A stretch of 64,000 nucleotides of DNA from Gloeophyllum trabeum ATCC 11539 (Eukaryota; Basidiomycota; Agaricomycetes; Gloeophyllales; Gloeophyllaceae): assembly GCF_000344685.1 (NCBI RefSeq), contig NW_006920410.1:1326414-1390413 (forward strand), in the 5' to 3' direction. Below the pieces are notes generated by a model, which had not been told where the DNA came from, searched no databases, and saw nothing but the letters and a program-made list of their open reading frames with translations. Position 1 is the stretch's first letter. Each line of letters begins with the position of its first letter. The position numbers and the translations under genes are program-made. This document shows, in pieces, positions 42,351 through 54,096 of the stretch.

Positions 42351-43308
42351 ATGGCTGCCGACGAAACTCCCGTCGGAAGGCGACTCAAGGCCATAAAACA
42401 AATTATCATCGTATGCTCTGGGAAAGGCGGTGTCGGGAAATCCTCCGTATCAGCACAGTTAGCTCTCTCGCTATATGCCTCTTCGCCAAGTGCCCGTGTA
42501 GGAATCCTCGATGTCGACCTGACGGGCCCATCTATACCGCGGATGTTGGGCCTTGATGGTCACGGCGTTCTGCAGAGTAGCGAGGGATGGGTCCCTGTCT
42601 ATGCTGATGGCAGCGAGGCAAGACTCGGATGCATGAGTGTAGGCTTTCTTCTGAAGCGGAAAGAGGACTCTGTCGTCTGGCGAGGACCCAAGAAGAACGC
42701 CATGATACGCCAATTCCTGAGTGACGTGCGATGGGGAGAGCTGGACTATTTGGTGATCGACACCCCGCCAGGTACGCTTACCATGATCCGATGCGAATTT
42801 CGATTTAGCTCAACGTTCCTTAGGCACCTCCGATGAGCATCTATCACTCCTCGAGCATATGGCCCCTGCACACTCAAGATTGTCAGCTGTGATTGTTACG
42901 ACTCCGCAGGCCGTGGCCCTGATGGACGCGATGAAATGCCTGTCATTCACCCGGACTGTCAATCTGCCCGTTCTTGGCTTAATCGAGAACATGAGCGGAT
43001 ACGTCTGCCCATGTTGCGGAGAAGTCAGCAATGTGTTTTCAACCGGCGGAGGCGAACAAATGGCCAAGCAGGAAGGGCTGACGTTCTTGGGAAGCCTACC
43101 AGTCGATACGGAGCTGGTTACGTTGTTAGATGCGGCGGAATCGACGCAAGCTGTCCATGAATTGCCTCATGGGACGGAACGGACGTTTCAACTTATAGAG
43201 CAATACCAGCGTACATCATCTTCCAAACTCTTCAAACCCATAGTGGATCGTATCGTGGGTGCACTATGCGGCCCTGGCGATGTCGGGGATGGGACACTAT
43301 CGTCCTGA
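42351..43308 (+). CDS. CFD1: Cytosolic Fe-S assembly ATPase CFD1 (NUBP2)
   Basis: P-loop scaffold that assembles Fe-S clusters for cytosolic and nuclear proteins together with NBP35. Two exons: 42351-42771 and 42824-43308; 906 nt, 301 residues. Walker A of the Mrp/NBP35 type, [11 protein letters not shown], sits near residue 25; [18 protein letters not shown] follows; Walker B is [11 protein letters not shown], split by the intron. The cluster-binding cysteines are in [20 protein letters not shown] (C-x-x-C). It lacks the N-terminal ferredoxin-like Cys motif of NBP35, so CFD1 is the better name. An in-frame ATG at 42291 is possible but unlikely. Confidence 0.93.
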
Positions 43309-44341
43309 AGGGTCTATCCAAAGATTGCGGTGAATGTATTCGTATTTGCGTATTTGTAGGCAGGACTAAAAGTTGACCCTGTCGTGTAGACTGACTCCTG
43401 TATCGATACATCACAGTTCTTCCTGTACATTACAGCTGTCTACCTCCAGCAAGGATTGAAGCTCATGGGTGCCTCGCGTGCGGCGCTGACTACCTACTGT
43501 TGGTCACCAAATCGGCTGGAATACACGCAAACTGTCCATCTCGACATCCGGATATATGCAACGACAAATTTTCATCCGCCCCGAACAGCCCGCCCGTCGT
43601 AGACCCTGCCCAAGCGGTCACCGGAGACCCGCAGCGGAAACGCGTCTGTAGGCGTATACACCCTGTCGCCAGACCACTCCCCAACGTTGTGTACCTTGCA
43701 GTCTCCAAGGTGTCTGGTCGTCATGGGTGACGCATTGCTTACCTTCGACGACGAGGACAGGAGCTTCGATCCGGCTCGTAAGCCGTCGAGTCCGATGATG
43801 TGTTCCGGTTATTGGACAGTATTACAGCAGAGTACAGCGCACGACTGACATCGGTGGCTTGATATCTCGGTGAATCGGCTCTATCTGCAGGCTACCGCAG
43901 CGAGACCAGTCCAGCCAAGCTACTGTTCTACCCGAAAACATACTAGCTTAGGGTGGTGTCAAGTGTGGCCATTTGCGGCGGAATCTCTAGGAAAACATAG
44001 GAGGTTCGGGAAAATAGGTAAAACGAGTTTGGTCGTGCAGCAGCAGAAGCGGGGGGCGTGGCGGTGACAGCCGTGTAAATTGCGGATGTAATTTCCTAAA
44101 ATGGTATGCACGTTTCATGCAAGTACGTGATGCAAGTTCGAATTCCTGCCTGCAGCCTCAACTATAGTTCGTTTACCCTTCTTTCATCCCGTCTCCCATC
44201 CTGCCCATGTCGACCCTCCTCGACGGGCACGTCTATCCCATCTTCTGTTGAACGGCATCCACGACCCTAACGCCAGCCTATTCTGAACTGTATTCTACCA
44301 CGCACAAGACTCGACTGCACGACCCGAATACGAACACGACT
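43309..44341. other. Intergenic, about 1 kb
   Basis: No convincing gene. A plus-strand frame 43500-43730 and an antisense frame over the same bases encode Arg/Pro-rich peptides without a known domain. At 44131-44150 a string GCAAGTTCGAATTCCTGC resembles a B box but does not fit a tRNA T-arm. The promoter of the next gene lies in the last part, which is rich in CCCATC/TCGACC strings. Confidence 0.4.
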
Positions 44342-46113
44342 ATGAACGACTCTGCTTACGAACAAGAACATGTACAGCTTAAAGGCTGTGACTTGAAGCT
44401 GTCATCCTTGCCCAACCCTATCAGTGCTATACACGCGAGGCTCCTCGAGGAAGGTATGCAGGCATGGTTGTAAATGGTTTGCATAGCATGCATGATATAA
44501 TTAACGATTTCCTCAGGTGTGCCAGACACGCCCTCCTCAGATACTACCATGCCTCGAGACGATCTTCCGCCATTATTCTATGTACCTCCACCGGACGAAG
44601 AAGAGGAAGAACAAGGATCTATACCGGGCCACCGTAGGGTCGTGCGGCGTCGGAGTAGCCACCTCGAGCGCTGGATTCAAGATCAGCATCGTTTGTCCAC
44701 ATCGTCCAGCTCGGAAGATGGCGACGTATTCGTCTCGCTGAACGACGACGTTCCCGCTATAGGGACGGCATGTCACCCATACCTTGCATACCCTCACCTT
44801 ACGACGCGCCACTGCAGTCGGGAAGACGACAAACAGACTCTGGAGAGCTTCATCGTTATCGACGACGACGATGTCAAACACGCGGATGCGGAACTCGGAC
44901 GCGATGGCCAGGAGGAGGAGGTGCGTCGCTCACGTGACCGCTCAGCACTTCGACTGAATGGGTGCATTTTAGGAACAGTCCCGGACCGAGACTCCGTTCC
45001 CTGCTACTCCTGCCATTGACATTTCGACGCCACCCAAGTCACGCAGGTACTCGAATCTCCTACAGGCGCCGTCCCCTCTGCGCAATTTGCATTTCGGACT
45101 GTCCTCGAGGCGGTTATCTTCGTCGACCGGCTGTACATCAGTATCTGGAAGCCCTAGTTCCTCTGGCTTGTCCCAAGCCAAATCTGGCGGACCGAGCACT
45201 GGTAGCGTTGGACACAGTCCTGCGCACAAACGTAGCCATAGCTGGGGATCGATACGTCTACCCGGCTATCGTTCGTCCCTTGATTTGTCTCCTAGCAGCT
45301 GGAAAGTCAAGCGCCCTAGCGTATTAGGCCACTTCTCGCAGACCTCTCTCGATTCTCATCCAATTGACGAAGATGATATTGCAGCTCCACGGCCGAGCTT
45401 CTGCTCTGACTCATCGTACACGTCCGGTCCTGCTCGCAGCAATCACACGCTGAGCACTGACGCACCTGTGACGCCGCATGATATCTCGCGCGGATCCATT
45501 CGCACTCTACCCGTGTATTTTTCCAGATTCTCGTCTCCCCCGCCATCCGAGTTTTCTGTGCCGGCCAGCTCTCGTACTCCGGATGAACGTCCTCAGACAG
45601 CTCAGCCGAAACGTCTCGCCCACAAAGCGAGCACAATCCGGGTGCCGTTTGCTTCGAAGAATCCGATCAATTATGCAACGTTAATGGCTCCGACCACGCT
45701 GCCGCAGACGATGCGCTTTGGAACGAAGGTACCTGACGTACTGGCTACACCGAAGAGTAAGAGAAGGAGGAAGAAGCTAGTGATAAGTGGCCTCCAAGCA
45801 GGCGAAGTACATAGATTTGAAGCTGTGAAGAAGTGGTGTGAGGTACGTGTCTTAGCACTAATCCCACTTTACCCCATCTCAATGGGATGCAGTCGTTCGG
45901 CGAATTAAGTCAAATCACTCGTATGCCGAACGGAGACATCTACGTTCACTTCCGGAAAGCTGAAGTCGCTGATAACGTGAGTCGTCGGCGTGCATATACG
46001 ATATATCCTTGCTGAGACGTTTATTCTAGGTTTGTCGACTGAACGCCCGAGTGCTCATCGCTGGAGCAGGCAGTGTATCTTTGTCGTGGTTCACCGGGAA
46101 GAAACCCACATAA
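44342..46113 (+). CDS. Ser-rich protein with C-terminal RRM-like domain
   Basis: Five exons: 44342-44453, 44517-44920, 44973-45842, 45893-45976 and 46030-46113; 1554 nt, 517 residues. Most of it is disordered: acidic (PPPDEEEEEQ), then Ser/Pro-rich with repeated SS-R and SP sites. The last 80 residues form an RRM-like fold: KKLVISGLQAGEVHRFEAVK with RNP2-type LVISGL, SFGELSQITRMPNGDIYVHF with RNP1-type GDIYVHF, and NARVLIAGAGSVSLSWFTG. This end resembles the RRM fold of nucleoporin Nup35/Nup53, so an RNA- or partner-binding role are both possible. It may be a basidiomycete-specific gene. Start choice: first ATG (MNDSAYEQEHVQ) giving a clean 112-nt exon. Confidence 0.7.
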
Positions 46114-46769
46114 TAATGCTGTTGTTTGGTACGTGTCTCGGAAGCTTTCGTAATCCACTTTGACTGAAGGACTCGCAGTGCACTATCAGAACACCGTCAC
46201 GACCCGTAGAATATTGTGCCACGATCTAATCACTTACTACTACCGATCGACGCACACCTCGAAGCTAATCAACTTCATGCAGATATATGCCAACCTCTCA
46301 TCGTTCTTGGTTCACGACTTATGACGACTGTTGTGAGTTGGCATTATCTCTCATTGAGTCGTTTGCTCAGGCGGGCTGTCCAGTATCTCCTGCCCATATG
46401 CACCATCCTACATAATTGCATTCTTACCCCGCACATTTTATCATCCCATCCCCATGCACACATCTCCCGCACTCGACGGCTCTTGCATACCTACCTGGAC
46501 ATTTGATGTATAATTCGAGTGTGTATTACATCTCTTCTCACTCTTGTGCATGAATATAGTGGGCGCGTACTTGTATGTTGAGCAATACACGCAGCGAGCG
46601 ATGGGTGCCTGCTTGGTTGTTACTGGCTTATCTTTAGATCCGTGTCCCGATCGCCGGCTTAATACCCTCCGATCGTGATCGTGTCTCCGACCGCCATCTC
46701 CTTGCCAGCCCTGCGTCGCGATCGCGTTAACCCGCTGTGAAATGCCTCCCTTTACAGAATCTCTTCCCT
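46114..46769. other. Intergenic
   Basis: About 650 bp between two plus-strand genes, with a run rich in GATCG strings near 46640-46725 (CGATCG). A frame at 46216-46506 looks like noise. Confidence 0.35.
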
Positions 46770-48526
46770 ATGGCGGCGGCGCACCCAGCTGGCGAGGATA
46801 CCGTAGAGCTCAACGAGCTCGCCCCGCTGGTCATCGTCGAAGGCTTCCTTGGAGGCTTCGGGAGCATCCTCAAGGGTGCCTTTGAGACGCACCTCAACGT
46901 CGATAGTGGTCCGCGGCATAGACGAGCCATCTTCGCCAGGTAAGAATTGATGGGGAGTAGTAACTTATAGCTCTATGGATTTTACTAGTTATCCAGTGTC
47001 GGACCTGTCAGCTCGTTGCATGACCGCGCATGCGAGTTATACTACGCTATAGTGGGCGGGACAGGTGAGGACCGCTTCCTTCAACGGGCGAGTATGCTAT
47101 GATTGACGAATCTTCAGTTGACTACGGAGAACAGCACGCCCGGAGACACAAGCATGCCCGCTATGGTCGTACGATCGAGAAGGGATTGTACCCTCAGTGG
47201 TCCAGAGAGCGACCTTTACATTTCCTCGGGCACTCCATGGTGAGTTTATATGTCTCACGGGAAGGGCCCATTAGCTCAATTGTTCCTTTCAGGGAGGACC
47301 CACTATTACGAAGATGCAATGGCTACTAAAGAAGGGGCATTTCGGCAACGGTTCCAGTCCCGACATGGTACTGTCTGTTACTGCAGGTAGGGCGATCGTC
47401 AGCTAAGAGACTGTCTCGAACCTCAGAACTTTCTGCCAGTGTCCGCTGCCTTCCGTGGTAGCCCCATCACCTACACCCTTGGCTCATCCACGCGCAACGC
47501 CCCCTGCGTCCGTCCGTTCTCCTTCGGCTCCCTCCTCGCCAAGACTATCCACATATTCTCCTACCTATCCCCCATCCTCCCCGCCCCCTCCTCGTTCTAT
47601 CTCCTCTCACCCTTCGACTTCCACATAGACTCACGGCGGAGCTCGCTCACCTGCCGGCACATCGGTGTCAAAGAGCTCATCCAACAGATATGGAAGAGCG
47701 ACTGGGCAGAGAGCCGGGATTGCGCACCGTATGATGTAACGTTCGAAGCTGTTGACGCGCGAGAACGCCTTGTCGACGGGAATGGGGAAGGGATGCCATG
47801 CGAAACGACGTTCTACCAGAGCTATGCCACATGTATGGTACGTCCCGCCGCTTTAACAATCTTGTATCCATCCTCATTTGGCTTGCATAGACGGAGAAGG
47901 TGCACCCTGACAGCAGTATGCATGCGCCTGCGTCCCTCCTCCCTCACCTCGTACATCCACCGCTCTACCTGGGCGCTAAGATCATCGGTTCCTTTGATTA
48001 CTCCGTCATCCGCCCCGTCCCTTCCTTCTTCCCCCAGTCCCGAAGTGAAGACGGAGAAGATGCCACATCCATAAATGCCGACATACTCTTCCCGGCCGGG
48101 CCAGGACCCTCTGGCTCCGACAGTGGGTCAGAGTTCGACATCGAAGGAGGTGTGCGTTCGGCGCCCCATGCCAATAAACAGGAAATGGGGGAAGAGTATT
48201 GGGCAAACGACGGCGTCGTACCGTTATTCTCCCAGTGGCACCCCCATGCTTGCAGGTATGTTCAATTCTCCCTCGTCACTCTACGACTCTCATGATGTAC
48301 ACGCCATTTTTGCAGTAACACAAAGTGTCGGCATTATTTGTCTGACATGCCGGAACATTCAACAGTACCTGACCTGGAACCGGGAGTCTGGCATGTTCAT
48401 GAGGTACACGATTCAAATCACCTTTCTCTGATACCTGTCTGGCTTGGATCTTTTCGGCAAAGGATCTTCTGGGAGGATTTGGGTCATTGGCTACAAGCTG
48501 TCGGTAGACATAGATCTAGAGAGTGA
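46770..48526 (+). CDS. Alpha/beta-hydrolase lipase (staphylococcal/family I.5-like)
   Basis: Seven exons: 46770-46939, 46997-47064, 47118-47239, 47293-47386, 47440-47837, 47891-48255 and 48316-48526; 1428 nt, 475 residues. The oxyanion area is LAPLVIVEGFLGGFGS, then SVGPVSSLHDRACELYYAIV and VDYGEQHARRHKHARYGRTI, and the nucleophile elbow GHSMGGPT (Ser about residue 119) lies across an intron. The style of these motifs is that of large bacterial lipases of family I.5 and their fungal relatives. No clear signal peptide at the chosen start (MAAAHPAGED), so it may be intracellular. ATG 46742 is in another frame. Catalytic Asp and His are probably in the NDGVVPLFSQWHP and ..HEVHDSNHLSL regions. 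Confidence 0.82.
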
Positions 48527-48828
48527 TCCCATATTTAATGCAAAATATGGGTTGTCTTCAGCTTACCAATTTCATACGTGAGGCCAATGAGGCCAATGCC
48601 GATCCTAATGCTCTTCATGCGCATGAACTTGGAACGGTGAAGACATGACTCTGACTAGAACATATCTGCTATACTAAAATTTACTTATCTGTGGGTATAC
48701 TAATTTACATTGCAGCGCAGAGGAGAAAGTGCAGAAATACGGACGAAGATGAAAAGAGGGCGCGGTAGACTCGCGGAAAGATGGATAAAAACACCAGAGA
48801 TAAGAAAGCGATTAATACCATACTGCAA
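48527..48828. other. Intergenic, convergent
   Basis: 302 bp between convergent gene ends. No recognisable feature. Confidence 0.35.
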
Positions 48829-51800
48829 TCAACGGGCAGCGTTCGCCCACTGATTCCCGTTCGTATATGAACCACTGCCGTTCGCGGAGAAAGGAGGCAT
48901 GTCAGAGTTAAGCTGAGCCATGTGGGGAGGAAGGCCGCGTGGATGCTCGAAAGTGCTGTGAGCAGCGGTACCACCTCCACTGAAGCGGTCCGGAGATGAA
49001 CGACGGCTACGGGTCCGTCCGTTGCCACAGTGGTTCCCCCTCCGAGGGGGGCGCTTTTGATGATTGTCCTGGGCGTATGAACCTTGCTGTGAAGCATGAT
49101 GGCTTGCGTGGTACATAGTTGTCTGGTGCGCCCGCATCGGAGGCATACTTGCATGTGCCATGGTCGTCGGCGTCTGAACATGGGGACCGAAGGGATGCTG
49201 TTGATGAGTAGACGGCCAAGCTGTTGGAGGTTGCGTTCCCCAAGGGACCGTGGCTCCGGGGTGAACAGGAACACAGTTCGGTGTCTGCGAAGGGGCGTTC
49301 GATGCGGGGAGCGTCAGACCAGGCGGGGGACACATGGAAGGAGGTTGGGCGTGAGGCCAAGTCGGAAACGACGTGCCGTCCTTTGAGTTCGAGGGAGGCA
49401 GGGATGGGTTTGGGCCGTTCGACATATACTGCCCCAAAGCCTCGGGCTGGTAGACAGGGACTAGCATGCCATGTTCGTTCTGCACAAAGCCGGTGGGGCG
49501 TAGAGGAGGTTGGCCTCCGGGGAGCGAGAATTGAGCCAAGTCATGCTGCGCAGGATAGGGCGCATAGGGTATAAATGGCTGCCATGTACGAGTTCAGCAT
49601 TGTGCTCAGACGGCACGACGACATGGGTGACATACCCTGTACATGCCCATCCACGGTGCCTGTGAGGTAGGTCCACTAGCGTCTGAGGACCCAGGCGTAC
49701 CAGGATAGGAGTGAGGGGTGTGATGACCGGGTACATGCGGCCCAGCGTACCCCGCCATGTATGGCATGGGGTATGACCATGGCTGACCAAATCCATGCAT
49801 CCACGGATTCGTATAGTAAGGCACTGGTGCGACAGGATAAGGAGTAACAGGAGCGGCAGCAGAGACTGAGGAGCCGACGGACGATAGAGGTGGAGAGACC
49901 GAAGGCCTCGCTCCTCGGAGGGGTGAGTCTTCTGACGACGCGTCCACGGGAGTTGCATCTGCGCTGCTACTCTGAATTGAAGGGAATCGCAACTCGGCAG
50001 ATAGAACAGACGTGCCCGTATTGGGTTGATCGAAGTCTGCGATATCCGAAGAATCCCGCAATTCGGACGCTAGCCCATTCACGGGTTTGTCAGGTATACC
50101 GTCTCTACGAAACTTGTCGAATTTATCCCTGCCCAGATCGAGTCCCAGCAGATCCTGGTTTCCGAAGCTTGGACGGGCACCGTACTGAGTACCGTATTGA
50201 TAGCCTCTGCCGCGCCCGCGATACCCATACCTGTATGGGCCCGTGCTACGGTGCGAATTATTGTCACGCAGCTGCACTCTGATCTGTCTCCCGTCGTATG
50301 TCTGGTTATGCTGTTTATTACATGAGATACAGAACGAAGAGGAAGTAGGAGCAGCACCAGTACCTCTTCAGCCACGGCCCGTGCAGGCGCCTCCGTATTA
50401 TTGAAGCGTACAAAAGCGAAAGCAGACTTCTTATTCACTGCAAGGCTCGTTTAGTCTGACGTACATAAGTTTAAGGCCACTCCGTCCACTCACTAGGTTT
50501 AACCACCCGAACGTCTTCTATGCCACCGAACCTCTCAAACAAGCTCCTCACCCTATGTTCGTCCCACGCATGGGGCCCGAACATCTCTAGCCCGCCAACG
50601 AATATTGTCGTGGGGTCGACCTCCCGGTTTCGTACTCCTACTTGCGCGTCTTCTACGTCCAGTTCGCTGCCTTGACTGTCAGGAGTATGCAAGGCGCTAA
50701 TTCCGGGAGTTTTAGGAGTGATGGGCGAGCCGACAAAGTCAGGAGTAGAAGGTACGGATGATTCTGAGTTCAGCGAAATGTTCGGCCGAGAGGGTGTTTC
50801 TGGTGTGTCATTCATATTATGCATGGAAACACGGAGTGTTGGACGTAACAAACCTGAAGAAACATCGAAGACTCTACCACCAGAGATGTAATGAGCGATA
50901 TCCCTGAGTGAATGTGAGATCGTTGACAGACGTACCCTAACGATTCGCCGTTGTTCTGAGCGTGCGAGATGCCGCGGGTGACTGAACTCTTTCGTTCCCG
51001 GAGAGGAGGGAAATCGGTCTCACTCCAGTCAATTCTTTTTACGTCATCTCCGCGAGAGTATTCCATGTTGGAAGGCGTGTTTAGCATTCCCGAGTCAGAG
51101 AATGCTGGGTACTTGGATAGAGGCGACGAGAGAACGGTCCCACTGGAAGACTCGGTCAAGGTTCTCATCCTTCTCGAGCCCACCGATGCATAGCCCACGG
51201 AGTCGCCTCGTCTTTGATACTCGGCTCCATGAAAACGATGAGTGTCGTGGCGATCTGAAATGGGCAAGCGAGACGGAGACTGATTCAATTGAACATGTAA
51301 CGGGTATGCGGCCCCCGCTAGAAACACGCTGGAATTCGGGAGGCGAGGACTGTGATGCGCGGTGGGTGAACCCGTAAGATAGTGATTTTCCTGGGAGAAC
51401 GAGCTGGGTTGATGAGCCCAGGTGACCGTCAGGAATGGGATACGCCGAAGAGTCTGAGGATGTTGAGACTCGAGGTTCAGTCATAGGGATTGTTAACCCA
51501 CCATCAACGCATTGACACAATCGTCCCTATGTCCCCACTTCACTTGCCAACATCTCTTATCCATGGTCGAGGCGCGAGGTGCATCATGCGGATGAGGATA
51601 ACTGTGTGAACTCGAGTCAAACCGGTCTGCATGACAAGCGTTCAGTCATTCCATGGAGAGATGGGAGATATATTTACCATCCGGGGGATTATACGGACAG
51701 AATTGTTCGACCTTGCCAAAGGCAGGAATTATCTTCAGGATAGTCTGAATAAACGAATAATGTATTCAGGATCAAATGAGTGACCAATGAGACATCGAAG

Positions 51801-52803
51801 ACTCACGTCCTGGTCAAACTTGAGGGAGGAAAGGAAGACACCGGTGCCGGAGAAAACATCGCCTGGGTTGCCCTCAGATTCCACCAAGCTATTTCCAGTT
51901 TTTTGCATGTCAAACTGGCGGGCTTCGTCGTTATACAACACCGAGACGTATCTGGCAGAGAACGTAAAGGAAAAGAACGTATCGCGTAGATCTAACAGCC
52001 TCACTTCGCGCCGTGAGACCTCCAAAGTCTTATGGAGGTCGGTAGATCGAGTTCTATCTTTCGGGATTCCTCATAATCACATATAGACGAGAACTCGTCG
52101 TTCCCAGAAGGTACAGGCTGAATGGGCGCACTGTATAACAGTGTGATCAAACAACACAGGATAGACAACAAGTAAGCACATGAAAGACGACCGGCGGGAG
52201 CGGATATGCGAGGGAAGTGGTGGCACGTACCGGAAAGATATCAGGAGTGCCCTGAAAGCCCGCGCAGGTTCGAAGCGCAGGAACCTCCCCAAGAAAGGCT
52301 CGGGAGGGGTAGTCTGCAACGTTTGAATCAAGCGGGCCGCAGAGGGGGCGTCCTAAAAGGTGCGTCTCAGGTGTCAGTAGGGAGAAAATAGAGTATATGC
52401 GCTAGTTTTTTTGAAGGGCACACCTCGCACTGGACGAACGCACAGACGCCACCCTTGGCATCGCGGACAACCTTTATATTTTTGACTTCGGCGTATTGAG
52501 ACAGGTGTTCTGAAAGAAGGCGTGTAAGTTCCTGGTGCTCGATGTTTGTCGGAAGGCTGTGTCAATTTGTTAGTCGACGGCGGTTCCTATCCAGTATGGA
52601 GAGACAACGAACCTTCCAACGAAAACGCTTGCGTCATGGGGCATACGATCTTCCTTTGTCCTAGGTGAATCAGCCGGCTGGCCTTTAGGATCAGCATCGA
52701 GGGCGGCAACGTCTTGGCTAGATGGAGAGGAAGGGGGGGATGACTCGAGTGAATCAAAGCGGGTGCCCCAAGCACGGGGTCTAGTTGCTTGTTTGTGCGG
52801 CAT
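48829..52803 (-). CDS. Large RNA-binding protein with three RRM-type domains
   Basis: Twelve exons: 52613-52803, 52424-52556, 52231-52352, 52005-52130, 51807-51951, 51678-51744, 51502-51626, 50936-51453, 50494-50903, 50364-50437, 49636-50301 and 48829-49578; total 3327 nt, 1108 residues. RRM1 (about 58-130) begins ASVFVGSLPTNIEHQELTRL and contains KGGVCAFVQCED. A second, degenerate RRM area (about 200-330) includes YVSVLYNDEARQFDMQ, DTILKIIPAFGKVEQF and RCWQVKWGHRDDCVNALMTL. RRM3 (about 560-640) has TTIFVGGLEMFGPHAWDEHR, SAFAFVRFNNTEAPARAVAE and RQIRVQLRDNN, then an RG/Tyr-rich stretch (YGYRGRGRGYQYG). The C-terminal 400 residues are Pro/Gln/His-rich. Overall plan suggests mRNA regulation. 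The intron between exons 8 and 9 is only 32 nt (or 38 nt). Confidence 0.8.
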
Positions 52804-54096
52804 AGGGTAAGAAGCAAGACGTTCGCAGAGATTTACTAGTGTGAGGATACGCTGTTGCCCGTAGGAATGTCGCGACCGCGGCGTGCTTGGGAGCGCTGAG
52901 CGAGGGACGACGATGGCGAGAGGAGAGGAGAAATGCGGTCTGCAGGGGGCGTCAGGACATTATATATGCGCCACGCGAGAAACCAGAAGAGGCCTTCTGC
53001 TCGGATCTGTGGGGAGCTAAGAAAGCAATTTGCGGTGACAAGAGTCGACCTAGTGCCACTTCACAGAACGTCCTTTGTGGCATCACCGATGCTGCCGGCG
53101 TGGATGGCGCCCGACCGGCCATAACAGGCCAGATCAGCGACGATCCCCCGCGTCCCCCGCCCTGTTCGGCCCCTCCGGTGTGCAATGGCGCCCCTTCACC
53201 GAGCGACCCCCGTCGAGCATACGTCCAGCTCGGGCAGCGACCACGCAGCCCGGGCTTCGCGCACCTCTTTTCGCCTTCGCAGCGCTCCTTCGAAAGCCAC
53301 CTATCATGCTGTCAATGTTGCAACTAATATTGCATTGCCTTATATGGTGCGACAGCTTCCATCAAAGGCATCACCCTCTCCAATCACCTTCGGAAGTTCG
53401 TACTGGCGAGCCGTACCGTCGACGCCTTGATATATTTCGACTTCGATGAGGTGCATATTCCGACTCGCACTGATCTCGGAATAACCATCGCAAGTCCGAC
53501 CGTGCGTATTGCGCTCCATGAGACGTCTTTCTCGGCGCGGTCCCATGAAGCCCGCAGATGCATGTAGCAATTGCACGTCGCCTTGAGAGTCAACATTGCT
53601 GTATAGCTTATTCTCTTGCAAATTTCACAGAGAACGCTCCGGCATCGAGAGGAATGCCTCGATGTCCAGCAACTTCGTAAGACAGATAGGGGATCACCCG
53701 TGAGATTGGGCCAAGGTATAGTAGGGCCCCTTACTAACGATGGGCAGACGCAGACCAGTATCACGGGAGGAATAATCATAGAACTGTGACGATATATTCT
53801 TGGCCAACAGTCTGAAGAGGTTGTGAAGATGGAGGAAGGAAAGCGGAAGTGGCACAAGAACGCCGCCAAGCGCGTCAGCCAATCATGGCGGCCTATCAAT
53901 CTCGGTCACATGACGAGAGCGACGCGACGCGTGAGCCAAATACGGACCAACAACCCGTTTAGTTCGGCTTGAAAGCACTCGACTGCAGCCGCCGTGAATG
54001 ACCACCACCTCCCTCGACCACTCAACGAGGCGGACGCGTGCTTGAATCCCATCTAATATCCCATCTATACCAGTACATTCCGCCCCCACTCTCGCG
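52804..54096. other. Intergenic, about 1.3 kb, no confident gene
   Basis: Upstream of two divergent genes (RNA-binding protein and sirtuin), so both promoters are here. Frames on both strands at 53185-53900 (for example a minus-strand 171-codon frame 53384-53899) look protein-like in short pieces but I could not build a spliced gene with a known domain. A short uncharacterised gene is possible. Confidence 0.35.

Noticed and set aside
44100..44165. tRNA-like string with AGTTCGAATTCC
   Set aside because: The base after the T-loop is T where C61 is invariant, and no acceptor or anticodon stem folds.
53185..53899. Short protein-like frames on both strands upstream of the sirtuin
   Set aside because: No recognisable domain and no consistent set of exons; left as unassigned.
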